This document shows, piece by piece, positions 1 to 7,926 of a stretch of 27,276 bases of DNA. The translations under genes were made by a program, and so were the position numbers. Below the pieces are notes generated by a model, which worked only from the letters and a program-made list of their open reading frames with translations, did no database searches and was not told the origin of the DNA. Source of the stretch: CAYRCU01 sp964422865 (lineage in GTDB: Bacteria > Patescibacteriota > Microgenomatia > UBA8517); the NCBI GenBank assembly GCA_964422865.1, contig CAYRCU010000012.1, positions 1 to 27,276 of the forward strand. The letters run 5' to 3'. The first letter of the stretch is position 1, and each line of letters begins with the position of its first letter.

Positions 1-3000
1 TCTTCAAGCGTAATAAGCCCCTGTACAAAGTTTCTTTCAATTTCGGCAACACGCTCATCTGCCGCTTTGATGATTTGATATTTTGAAGGAAGAATTGCGG
101 CATCTGCAATTCCAAAAGAGAGTCCTGAGACGGTTCCTCCAAAGAAGCCAAGATCTTTTATTGCATCTATTGTTTCGACTATTTTTTCGTGACTTACTAA
201 AACGAGAGCTCGGGCAACGATGTCTTTTATAATATCGGAACTTACATTTTCGTTTACGAAATCCAGCTCTTCCGGCAATGCTTCGTTAAAGAGAATTCTG
301 CCCACGGTTGTTTCTATAACTTTGCCGCGAATTTTTACCGATATTTTTTGCCTTAGATTTATAACTCCTGTGTAATATGCGCGAATAGCTTCCGAGGTGT
401 CTACAAAAATGCCGCCCTTTCGGGGAAGTTTTTCATTGAGACTTGTAAGATAGTAGACACCTAGTGCGATTTCCTTTGATGCCGGAGCCGCCATCGGAGA
501 TCCGTCTGCCGGGCGAAGCATGTTTTGATCTGACATCATGAGAGTTTTTGCTTCTTCAATGGCTTTTTTAGACAAAGGAAGGTGAACCGCCATTTGATCC
601 CCGTCAAAGTCGGCGTTATAACCTTTACATACCGCCGGATGGATTCGTATTGCACTTCCCTCAATCAGGACGGGGTAGAAGGCTTGGATGCCCAGTTTGT
701 GCAAAGTGGGAGCACGATTTAACAGGACCGGATGATCTTTTGTAATCTCTTCGAGAATATCAAAAACTTCAGGGGGGTGTTTTTCGATTATGATTTTGGC
801 GCTTTTAACGTTTGGGGCAATTCCTCTTGAGATCATTTCGCGAAGAACAAAGGGCTTGAACATTTCAAGGGCCATTTCTTTTGGAAGTCCGCATTGGTTA
901 AGTTTAAGCTCCGGGCCGACTACAATTACTGAGCGACCTGAATAGTCAACACGCTTCCCGAGAAGATTAAGTCGGAAACGACCCTGCTTCCCTTTAAGCA
1001 TGTCTGAAAGTGAGCGCAAAGGCTGGGATCTCCTGCCTCTTCGAGTAGCTTTTCTTTGAGAGGCATCAATGAGAGAATCGACAGATTCCTGAAGCATTCT
1101 TTTCTCATTTCTGAGAATAATTTCAGGAGCTCCAAGCTCAATTAGATGCTTTAGACGATTGTTTCTGTTTATTACTCTTCTGTAGAGATCGTTTAGATCT
1201 GAAGTGGCGAAGCGTCCGCCTGAAAGCTGAACCATGGGGCGAAGATCAGGGGGCAAGACGGGAAGTACTTTTTGAATCATCCATGAAGGGTCAATGTTTG
1301 CCTTGCGCATGCCGTCTATGATTTTAAGGCGTTTTGTAAGTTTAATGTACCGAGCTCCTCTACCTTTAATTTCCTTTATTTCTTTTCTAATGGACGCTGA
1401 AAGTTTTTTAAGATCGACATTTTTTAAGGTTTCAAGAACAGCTTCTGCACCCATTTTGACCTCCAAAAAGTCAGAAACTCCATGGATTGATAACTGTTCA
1501 AACTCCTCTTCTGTGAGAAAGCCAAATTTTTGAGCATTTTTGACAACGCTTTTTAGTTTTAGGAAGAGTTCACCGGTTTTTTCCGTTAAAGTTCGTTCTT
1601 CTTCTTCAATAGAGGTCTTTTTCTTCCTGTAATCAAGCTCTAGCTCTGAAAGAGTGAGGGCGAGTTGTTCTTTGTCTTTGAGGCGAGACTTTACCTTCTC
1701 TTTTCGCTCTTCAAAATCTTCCTTTATTATCTTTATTTTTTCTTTGAATGTTTCCTTTATTTCTTTAATTTTGTCAGCATGAGTTTGTTGTAGATCCTTT
1801 ATGGCTTGCTTTCTACCTTTTTCATCAATATCCATTATTATGTAGCGCGCGAAATAAACGACTTGCTCAATTGCTCTTGGAGGAAGACCTAAAATTAGAG
1901 ATATTTTTGAAGGGGCTCCCTTAAAGAACCAGACGTGTGCTACCGGGGCCGCCAGATTTATGTGCCCCATTCTTTCTCTTCGAACTCGAGATTCCGTGAC
2001 TTCAACTCCACACTTATCACAAACAACTCCTTTGTAGCGAATGCGCTTATACTTTCCGCAGTAACACTCCCAATCTTTTGTGGGACCGAAGATTCTTTCA
2101 TCAAAAAGGCCGTCTTTTTCGGGTTTTAGTGTTCTGTAGTTGATTGTTTCAGGCTTTGTAACTTCTCCCCTGGACCACGCCCTGATTTCATCGGGAGATG
2201 CAAGCTTGATTCTGATGGAATCGAAATCTTTAAGAACCCTGAGACGAACAAGGGGGTCTGCTGATTTGTCGGTAATCTCCTCCTCGTCTTCTCCTTTAGT
2301 CTTTTTGGTTCCCTCTACCTCTACCGCAAGACCCAAAGAATTTAATTCCCGAATAAGAACTTTGAAGCTTTCCGGAACTCTTGCTTCCGGAACCGGCTCG
2401 TTTTTTATAATTGCACCGAACGCTTGTGCCCGGCCGACAATGTCATCAGATTTTATCGTGAGCATCTCCTGAAGAGTGTGGGCGGCACGATGTGCTTCCA
2501 GCGCCCATACTTCCATCTCACCTAAGCGCTGTCCGCCCATTTGAGCTTTACCACTGAGGGGTTGTTGAGTAACTAGTGAATATGGGCCGGTTGAACGGGC
2601 ATGTGATTTATCTTCAATCATGTGCTTTAGCTTCATGATGTAACCTATTCCCACAACGGTTTTTTCTTCAAATGGTTCACCTGTGCGTCCATCGTAGAGA
2701 GTTGTTTTTCCATCAACAGGAAGGCCTGCACTTTCAAGCTCTTTGGAAATTGTTTCCTCAGAGACCGGATCAAATACGGGGAGAGCACCCGTCTCACCCT
2801 TTTTATGAAGCGCCCAACCGAGATGAGTTTCAAGGAGTTGCCCCAGATTCATTCGAGCAAGTACTGAAAGAGGAGAGATAATTATATCTACCGGAGTACC
2901 GTCTTTTGTAAAAGGCATGTCGGCAGAGGGAAGAATTTTTGCAATGACCCCTTTGTTTCCATGGCGACCTGCTAATTTATCTCCCACCTTTACCCTTCTA

Positions 3001-5546
3001 AGTTTAGCTACTTTTACGATTACACTTTTAATGACACCGGGGCCAAGCTCGTCACCTTTGTCTTTATCAAGAATTGAGACATCAACAACGATTCCACCTT
3101 CACCGTGGGGAACCCTTAGGGAAGTGTCTCTGACCTCACGAGCTTTTTCTCCAAAAATAGCTCTTAAGAGGCGCTCTTCGGAGTTAAGTTCCGTTTCTCC
3201 CTTTGGAGCGATTTTCCCGACTAAAATATCATTCGGCCCTACTTCCGCGCCGACAACTACAATTCCGTCATCTGCAAGGTTTGCAAGTTCTGTTTCTGCT
3301 ACATTCGGAATATCTCTTGTGAGTTCTTCGGGCCCAAGTTTTGTTTCAACTATATCGGCCTGATATTCTTTAATGTGAACTGAGGTTAAAAGGTCTTCTT
3401 TAACTAGGCGATCTGATATTACAATGGCGTCTTCAAATCCATATCCTTCGAAACTTGTATAGGCAATGACCAGGTTTTGCCCCAGAGCCAGCTCACCATT
3501 TTCGCAGGAAGGACCGTCTGCCAAAAGATCTCCCTTTTTGATTTTTTCACCCGTTTTGACTTTTACCTTCTGATTGTATGAAGTTGACTGTGAAGTTCGC
3601 TTGAATTTTGTAAGATGATATTCTATTTTCTTTCCGTTTTCGAGAATTTCTGCGTTCTCAAAATTTAAGCCTGTGGGGTCGATTTTTTTGTCTAATTTAA
3701 GAACAATTTTTTCGGCATCTACATAATCGACGACTCCATCAAAATCACTTCTTATGACTCTCCCCATCGCTCCTGCAACCACTTCTTCAATGCCTGTCCC
3801 TACAATTGGGGCGGATGGTTTTATGAGAGGAACAGCTTGGCACTGCATGTTTGAACCCATGAGAGCGCGGTTCCCTTCGTTATGGGCCAAAAACGGAATC
3901 AAACTTGCTGAGGTTCCAAAAACCTGCCTTGGTGTAAGATCGATAAGATCAACTAAATCGGAAGGACCTTCTGTGAAATTTCCTTTGTAGCGAAAAGCGA
4001 CTCTACTATCTGTAATAATCCCCTTGCTATCTATGTTTATTCCATTGTGTGTAATGCGATATTCCTGTTCATCGTCTGCTGTGATATAGATGACCTCATC
4101 CGTTATTTGTGAATAAGTTTTTCCTCCTTTTTTAATCTTTTTGATTTTTCTGTAAGGGGCTTCCAAAAAACCATATTCATTGACGCGAGTATAGAGAGCA
4201 AGATATGTAACGAGTCCAATGTTTGGGCCTTCCGGAGATCTTATGGGGTCTATTCGACCATATTGTGAAGCATTGATATCGCGAATTGAGAAGGATGCCC
4301 TTTCTCTGTTTATCCCTCCTGCGCCAAGGACCGAGACACGTCTGAGATTGTCAATCTCTGAGACAGGATTTGAATGATCAAGAATGGTTGAAAGCTGATT
4401 TGAGCGGAAGAATTCGTTAATTGAAGCAATTAGAGGACGTGCATTGATTAAATTCTGCGGCTGAGGGTTATCGTCCGGAGAAATAAGACTCATTTTTTCC
4501 TTTACGGCTCGCTCGAGGCGAAGAAGGCCTGCCCTAAAGGCGTGAGTTGCAACAAGTTCTCCCACCCTGCGAAGGCGTCTGTTTGACAGATGATCTATAT
4601 CATCCACTCTGCCTTGACCGTTTTGAAGGTTTATGAGATATGAAACCGTGGCAACGATATCCTGTGGAGTGAGAATCCAATTTTCCTGGGTATTTGGGGT
4701 GCTAAGACCAAGCCGTTTATTGATTTTGTAGCGACCGACCTTGCCCAGATTATATCTTCTTGGCTGAAAAAAGAGATTTGAAAAAAGTGCTTCCGCATTT
4801 TCCAACACTGCCGGTTCCCCCGGTCGAAGCTTTCTATAGATTTCAATTAATGCATCTTCTTTTGTTATCGTTGGATCTTTTTCCAGTGTAACTTTGATAT
4901 ATTGATGCGCTTTGTCGACATCAACATCGGAAAAAAGATTAATAATTTCCCTGTCTGATTGAAACCCCAGAGCCCTTAAAAATGTTGTTACATTTATTTT
5001 TCTTCTCTTATCAATCCTTGCCCAAATGACGTCTCTTTTTCCTACTTCAAATTCGAGCCAGGAACCATGAAGAGGACGGATTTCTGCTTTATGAAGCATT
5101 CTTCCTGAGGAAATGTCTGTCTCGCCTGAAAAATAAGTACCCGGAGAACGAACAAGCTGGTTGATTACTGTGCGTTCGATTCCGTTTACTATGAAGGTTC
5201 CCGAAGAAGTCATTTGGGGAAGATTTCCGAAGAAGACGTCTTGCTCGATGCTCTTGCCCGTTTGCTTGTTTGTTAGTGTTGTTCTTATTTTGAAGGGAGC
5301 GGAGTAAGTAACTCCCTTTTCAAGTGCAGTTTTTGGGGAAATACCGGGAAGATCAAGTATATGTTCTCCGAGAACCAGCTGCCAGTTTTTGCCCGTGAAG
5401 TCATCGATGGGACTGATACTTGCAATTTCCTGAGCGATACCCTCTGTTATAAACCACTGCCAACTTTCCCTTTGAACAAGAGATAAGTCTAATTTTGGTA
5501 GGTTTTTTTCTTGGCGGCCGAAATTTCTCCTCTTCGTTTTAATCAT
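1..5546 (-). CDS. rpoBC: RNA polymerase beta-beta' fusion (RpoBC), partial at C-terminus
   Basis: Catalytic core of DNA-dependent RNA polymerase. A single frame starts at ATG 5546 and stays open to the window edge (about 1848 codons). The beta part covers roughly residues 1-1078. It contains the rifampicin-region segment (about 384-407), the RIDPIRSPEGPNIG stretch, and the C-terminal GKAQMGGQRLGEMEVWALEA block. After an acidic/basic linker (about 1079-1108), beta' begins at DSIRIKLASPDEI, followed by the zinc-finger cysteines (C1161, C1163 and a CDKC pair) and the catalytic NADFDGD (1644-1650). Codons across the junction (2058-2516) were read one by one with no stop. The beta' clamp carries an extra Lys/Glu-rich coiled coil of about 100 residues (1525-1835). 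The C-terminal half of beta' lies outside the window. The start has no Shine-Dalgarno. A strong promoter lies upstream at 5622-5649. Fused rpoB-rpoC is known from Helicobacter and Wolbachia. Confidence 0.96.
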   Translation of the reverse strand, partial: MIKTKRRNFGRQEKNLPKLDLSLVQRESWQWFITEGIAQEIASISPIDDFTGKNWQLVLGEHILDLPGISPKTALEKGVTYSAPFKIRTTLTNKQTGKSIEQDVFFGNLPQMTSSGTFIVNGIERTVINQLVRSPGTYFSGETDISSGRMLHKAEIRPLHGSWLEFEVGKRDVIWARIDKRRKINVTTFLRALGFQSDREIINLFSDVDVDKAHQYIKVTLEKDPTITKEDALIEIYRKLRPGEPAVLENAEALFSNLFFQPRRYNLGKVGRYKINKRLGLSTPNTQENWILTPQDIVATVSYLINLQNGQGRVDDIDHLSNRRLRRVGELVATHAFRAGLLRLERAVKEKMSLISPDDNPQPQNLINARPLIASINEFFRSNQLSTILDHSNPVSEIDNLRRVSVLGAGGINRERASFSIRDINASQYGRIDPIRSPEGPNIGLVTYLALYTRVNEYGFLEAPYRKIKKIKKGGKTYSQITDEVIYITADDEQEYRITHNGINIDSKGIITDSRVAFRYKGNFTEGPSDLVDLIDLTPRQVFGTSASLIPFLAHNEGNRALMGSNMQCQAVPLIKPSAPIVGTGIEEVVAGAMGRVIRSDFDGVVDYVDAEKIVLKLDKKIDPTGLNFENAEILENGKKIEYHLTKFKRTSQSTSYNQKVKVKTGEKIKKGDLLADGPSCENGELALGQNLVIAYTSFEGYGFEDAIVISDRLVKEDLLTSVHIKEYQADIVETKLGPEELTRDIPNVAETELANLADDGIVVVGAEVGPNDILVGKIAPKGETELNSEERLLRAIFGEKAREVRDTSLRVPHGEGGIVVDVSILDKDKGDELGPGVIKSVIVKVAKLRRVKVGDKLAGRHGNKGVIAKILPSADMPFTKDGTPVDIIISPLSVLARMNLGQLLETHLGWALHKKGETGALPVFDPVSEETISKELESAGLPVDGKTTLYDGRTGEPFEEKTVVGIGYIMKLKHMIEDKSHARSTGPYSLVTQQPLSGKAQMGGQRLGEMEVWALEAHRAAHTLQEMLTIKSDDIVGRAQAFGAIIKNEPVPEARVPESFKVLIRELNSLGLAVEVEGTKKTKGEDEEEITDKSADPLVRLRVLKDFDSIRIKLASPDEIRAWSRGEVTKPETINYRTLKPEKDGLFDERIFGPTKDWECYCGKYKRIRYKGVVCDKCGVEVTESRVRRERMGHINLAAPVAHVWFFKGAPSKISLILGLPPRAIEQVVYFARYIIMDIDEKGRKQAIKDLQQTHADKIKEIKETFKEKIKIIKEDFEERKEKVKSRLKDKEQLALTLSELELDYRKKKTSIEEEERTLTEKTGELFLKLKSVVKNAQKFGFLTEEEFEQLSIHGVSDFLEVKMGAEAVLETLKNVDLKKLSASIRKEIKEIKGRGARYIKLTKRLKIIDGMRKANIDPSWMIQKVLPVLPPDLRPMVQLSGGRFATSDLNDLYRRVINRNNRLKHLIELGAPEIILRNEKRMLQESVDSLIDASQRKATRRGRRSQPLRSLSDMLKGKQGRFRLNLLGKRVDYSGRSVIVVGPELKLNQCGLPKEMALEMFKPFVLREMISRGIAPNVKSAKIIIEKHPPEVFDILEEITKDHPVLLNRAPTLHKLGIQAFYPVLIEGSAIRIHPAVCKGYNADFDGDQMAVHLPLSKKAIEEAKTLMMSDQNMLRPADGSPMAAPASKEIALGVYYLTSLNEKLPRKGGIFVDTSEAIRAYYTGVINLRQKISVKIRGKVIETTVGRILFNEALPEELDFVNENVSSDIIKDIVARALVLVSHEKIVETIDAIKDLGFFGGTVSGLSFGIADAAILPSKYQIIKAADERVAEIERNFVQGLITLE

Positions 5547-5573
5547 GAGGTTTTTTTGTTGGGACACAAAATC

Positions 5574-5612
5574 CCCGCTACACTAGCGGGTTTGCGCCTT
5601 GAACAAACAAGG
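5574..5612 (-). promoter_or_regulatory. two-hairpin 5' leader of rpoBC
   Basis: Between the promoter and the rpoBC start the transcript can form two hairpins. The first pairs CCTTG with CAAGG (5608-5612 with 5597-5601, 6-nt loop). The second is a perfect 7-bp stem CCCGCTA/TAGCGGG with a 3-nt loop (5574-5590). The second is followed by GATTTTGTG rather than a clean U-run, so it is not a convincing terminator. A role in attenuation or mRNA stability is possible but is inferred only. Confidence 0.5.
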
Positions 5613-5621
5613 TATGGGTGA

Positions 5622-5649
5622 ATTATAACTCAAGATGTCAAGATGTCAA
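5622..5649 (-). promoter_or_regulatory. rpoBC promoter
   Basis: Minus-strand TTGACA (5644-5649), a 16-bp spacer and TATAAT (5622-5627): both hexamers match the sigma70-type consensus perfectly. The predicted start is near 5615, which gives a leader of about 70 nt before ATG 5546. The promoter begins just downstream of the mltG stop, so rpoBC has its own transcription start. An 8-bp direct repeat (TCAAGATG on the plus strand, about 2.6 copies, 5630-5650) overlaps the -35 and creates a second TTGACA at 5636-5641, which is too close to the -10 to serve it. Confidence 0.8.
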
Positions 5650-5656
5650 GTGAGCC

Positions 5657-6631
5657 TTATCTCAGGTATTTTTGTATATTTTTCTTGTGGCCTTCGAGTG
5701 AGGAAGCATAGTGGATATTGCCTTCTGTGTCGTGAAGATAAAACCAATACTGGGTTTTTGTGTAATTTACCGCCGCTTTGAGCGAGCTTATACCCGGGTT
5801 TGAGATAGGTGCTGGGGGGAAGCCCAAGAATTTGTAGGTGTTGTAGGCAGAATTAATCTCGAGATCATCTTTTGAGAGAGGACGCGGCCACCATGCACCG
5901 GGCTTGCCCAGTATGTATTGAACCGTGGCGTCAGCCTGCAGAGGCCAGTCATTTTCGTATCTTTTTATCAGTATTCCTGCGACGATTGGACGTTCCTCGT
6001 CGTTTGCTGTTTCTCTCTCGAGGATTGATGCTAATATTACTGTTTCTTTCGGAGAAAGGTTTGTTGAGTTTGGAAGTGAACTGAATTTCTTTTTGAAAGT
6101 GGAGTTTAGTACACTAACTGCTTTTGCGGCTGTTGTGTCCCTTGGGAAAAGGTAGGTGTCCGGAAAAAGATATCCCTCAAGATTTTTGGAAGCCAGTAAA
6201 AACTCGTCTCTAAAAATATTCTTATCTGATCCGCTCAGATCAAGGGTTTCAATAAATTTTTCTGCTATTTCTTCACGACGTAGGCCTTCTGGAATTGTTA
6301 CCCAGAGTTCTGTCGGCCCGTCTAGAAGAAGAGAAACAACCTCAGGAAGAGAAAGATTTTGGGGGATTTCAAACTCTCCGGGAGGAATACTACCTGCCTG
6401 CCCCTTTAGTTGTACGTACAACTTAAATGAAAAAGCACTTTTTATAAGCCTTTTTTTTTCAAGATTATTGGCTATTGTGGCGGCACCACTTCCCTTTCTA
6501 ATTATAAATCTAACTTTTTGGGTATTTGTACTTTGAGGCCCGGAAACAGACTTCCACCACAGAAAACCTAAAAATATGGTGAGTGTCAAAAATATCGGAA
6601 CAAAGAGGAGTACAAAAGGTTTGGATCTCAT
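5657..6631 (-). CDS. mltG: endolytic murein transglycosylase MltG (YceG-like)
   Basis: Membrane-anchored lytic transglycosylase that cleaves nascent peptidoglycan strands and sets glycan chain length. There is a short cytoplasmic N-terminus, one transmembrane helix (FVLLFVPIFLTLTIFLGFLW), a LysM-like segment, and the YceG domain. The catalytic glutamate is in ILASILERET, matching ASIVEKET of E. coli MltG. It is followed by the family motif PLQADATVQYILG and the NTYKFLGFPPAPISNPG block near the C-terminus. Length is normal. The frame is open up to ATG 6688, but that start would overlap the upstream zinc-ribbon gene by 50 nt. ATG 6631 lies 7 nt after that gene's stop and keeps the whole membrane anchor, so I prefer it. 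It is probably co-transcribed with the zinc-ribbon gene. The rpoBC promoter sits just after its stop. Confidence 0.93.
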   Translation of the reverse strand: MRSKPFVLLFVPIFLTLTIFLGFLWWKSVSGPQSTNTQKVRFIIRKGSGAATIANNLEKKRLIKSAFSFKLYVQLKGQAGSIPPGEFEIPQNLSLPEVVSLLLDGPTELWVTIPEGLRREEIAEKFIETLDLSGSDKNIFRDEFLLASKNLEGYLFPDTYLFPRDTTAAKAVSVLNSTFKKKFSSLPNSTNLSPKETVILASILERETANDEERPIVAGILIKRYENDWPLQADATVQYILGKPGAWWPRPLSKDDLEINSAYNTYKFLGFPPAPISNPGISSLKAAVNYTKTQYWFYLHDTEGNIHYASSLEGHKKNIQKYLR

Positions 6632-6638
6632 GAGAGGA

Positions 6639-6839
6639 TTATACTTCTTCAAGAAGGGCCCGACGGTAGGTTTTTTTCTTTTGATCATAAATGAATATGC
6701 GGCCGCATTTACAGGTTATTTTGTCGAAACCATCTTTATGTTTACTTCTTTTACCTTTTGAGAGAGGCATGCCGCAACCGACACACTTTCCCTGGGACAT
6801 GAGCCATGCTTGGATTGGAGAAATTATGTTTTTAAACAT
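6639..6839 (-). CDS. small zinc-ribbon protein, unknown function
   Basis: A 66-67 residue basic protein. Two cysteine pairs, CVGC and CKC (residues 20, 23, 44 and 46, counted from the upstream GTG), make a plausible zinc ribbon. I do not recognise a named family. The start is ATG 6839, or GTG one codon upstream at 6842. A TATAAT box ends 6 nt upstream of ATG 6839, so the transcript may begin at the start codon itself. It sits between ruvX and mltG, and its stop is 7 nt before the preferred mltG start. Size and Cys spacing suggest a nucleic-acid- or ribosome-associated zinc protein, but this is a guess. The paired cysteines and the promoter argue for a real gene. Confidence 0.72.
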   Translation of the reverse strand: MFKNIISPIQAWLMSQGKCVGCGMPLSKGKRSKHKDGFDKITCKCGRIFIYDQKKKTYRRALLEEV

Positions 6840-6844
6840 CACCT

Positions 6845-6874
6845 ATTATATCAAATTAAAAAGAGGAAAGTCTA
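6845..6874 (-). promoter_or_regulatory. promoter of the zinc-ribbon/mltG unit
   Basis: Minus-strand TATAAT (6845-6850), an 18-bp spacer and a weak -35 TAGACT (6869-6874, 4 of 6 matches), which overlaps the ruvX stop. The expected start of transcription is about 6836-6840, right at ATG 6839, which implies a leaderless mRNA. Confidence 0.55.
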
Positions 6875-7261
6875 TTTTTTAAAAGAATTAAGATAGTTTT
6901 GAAGCAGGAGTGCGGCAGCGAAAGCATCCTCTAATTTTTTTCTTTTTTTTCTTTTTATCCCTGCTTCTATTGAAAATCTTTGTGCATCTTTTGTTGTAAG
7001 AGTTTCGTCTACTAAATTAACAGGGAGGTTTGTTTTCTCTTTTAGTTTAGCCGCAAAGTTTTTTTGAACTGCAGCCATTTTGTTTTCGGAGAGACCCAAG
7101 ACCAACTTTTCGACTTTATGTTTAGAGATAAGATGCAGAACACGAAATATAAGCTGTTCTTCAGATTTATGATGAACGACTTCCAAGGGTTCTGCCAAGG
7201 GTCCTACGGCTATGGCGAGGCCGGTTTTTTTGAGTCCTAAATCAATTCCCAGGATTGTCAT
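6872..7261 (-). CDS. ruvX: RuvX/YqgF-family Holliday junction resolvase-like nuclease
   Basis: Small RNase H-fold nuclease of 129 residues, the normal size for the family. YqgF/RuvX proteins have been linked both to Holliday junction resolution and to 16S rRNA 5'-end maturation. The acidic active-site residues are visible: D7 in GIDLG, the DET motif (D85/E86) and D112 in the LEDAFAA helix. The segment between them (KVEKLVLGLSENK) matches the family's IVVGLP strand-loop. Its ATG overlaps the sortase stop by 4 nt (ATGA), so the two are translationally coupled and it ends the ftsK-to-ruvX operon. The reading frame is intact. Confidence 0.92.
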   Translation of the reverse strand: MTILGIDLGLKKTGLAIAVGPLAEPLEVVHHKSEEQLIFRVLHLISKHKVEKLVLGLSENKMAAVQKNFAAKLKEKTNLPVNLVDETLTTKDAQRFSIEAGIKRKKRKKLEDAFAAALLLQNYLNSFKK

Positions 7262-7926
7262 CTTTCTGGCGGTACAATTCTTGCTCTTACTACAAGGCGC
7301 CGGGGTTTTAAAGGATGACCTGGAGGGACACAGGTAATAAGAGTTATAAATGAATCGCTTGTATTTTGCTCCAAAATCTGAAGATCTTTGGGACTGACTT
7401 CAAAAATATCTTCAACTTTATATTCGTAGGAAATTCCGTCGAAACGGACGGCTATTTTTGCTCCTTTTGAAATAGTGGGAAGGGTTGAGAAGATTGTAAG
7501 ATAATCTTCGGGATTAAAAAATTGGGGTAATATGGAATGTCCGAAAACTACCGCATTTCCTTTTTTACCCGGAAGAGCCGTTCCCGGATATTGAATAAGG
7601 GATTCTGCAAGATCTTCCCCGCCTATGGACACTGTTGCTTCGTTTATATTAAGAGACGGAATAGAGAGGGTGTAAAAGGCAACTTTTGTTTGACCGAATT
7701 CCTTTGGGCGTGCGCCGTCTTTGAACCAATTGCTGGCCTTGGTGTAATCCGGTGTATTTAAAACTTTTTTGTAAATGTATTCGTATCCGGGAGGAACGGG
7801 TGTAAGATAGTTTGAAAATTTATATTGACTTACAAGTTCATATATAATCAACGGGGAAATTACATAAGACAGGATGAGGGTGCCCAAAAAGGCTGACAGT
7901 AAACCTAGTGTTTTGGGAAGTGTCAT
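7258..7926 (-). CDS. sortase (cysteine transpeptidase)
   Basis: Membrane-anchored transpeptidase of 222 residues, expected to attach or polymerise surface proteins at sorting signals outside the membrane. An N-terminal transmembrane helix (about 7-30) is followed by a sortase beta-barrel. The catalytic triad is visible: H130 in VVFGHS, C199 in the TLITC motif and R209/R210 just after it. The TLITC-x-PxG arrangement resembles class C and related sortases, but I do not assign a class with confidence. It overlaps the upstream PilM-like/baseplate-J-like gene and the downstream ruvX by 4 nt on each side. No LPXTG-type substrate is encoded in this window, so its targets must lie elsewhere. Confidence 0.93.
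   Translation of the reverse strand: MTLPKTLGLLSAFLGTLILSYVISPLIIYELVSQYKFSNYLTPVPPGYEYIYKKVLNTPDYTKASNWFKDGARPKEFGQTKVAFYTLSIPSLNINEATVSIGGEDLAESLIQYPGTALPGKKGNAVVFGHSILPQFFNPEDYLTIFSTLPTISKGAKIAVRFDGISYEYKVEDIFEVSPKDLQILEQNTSDSFITLITCVPPGHPLKPRRLVVRARIVPPER

Noticed and set aside
2140..3363. Plus-strand open frames within the RNA polymerase region
   Set aside because: They are antisense shadows of the conserved rpoBC frame and resemble no known protein.
5574..5590. Terminator for mltG at the 7-bp hairpin before rpoBC
   Set aside because: The stem is good, but it is not followed by a clear U-run on the minus strand (GATTTTGTG), so termination is not supported.
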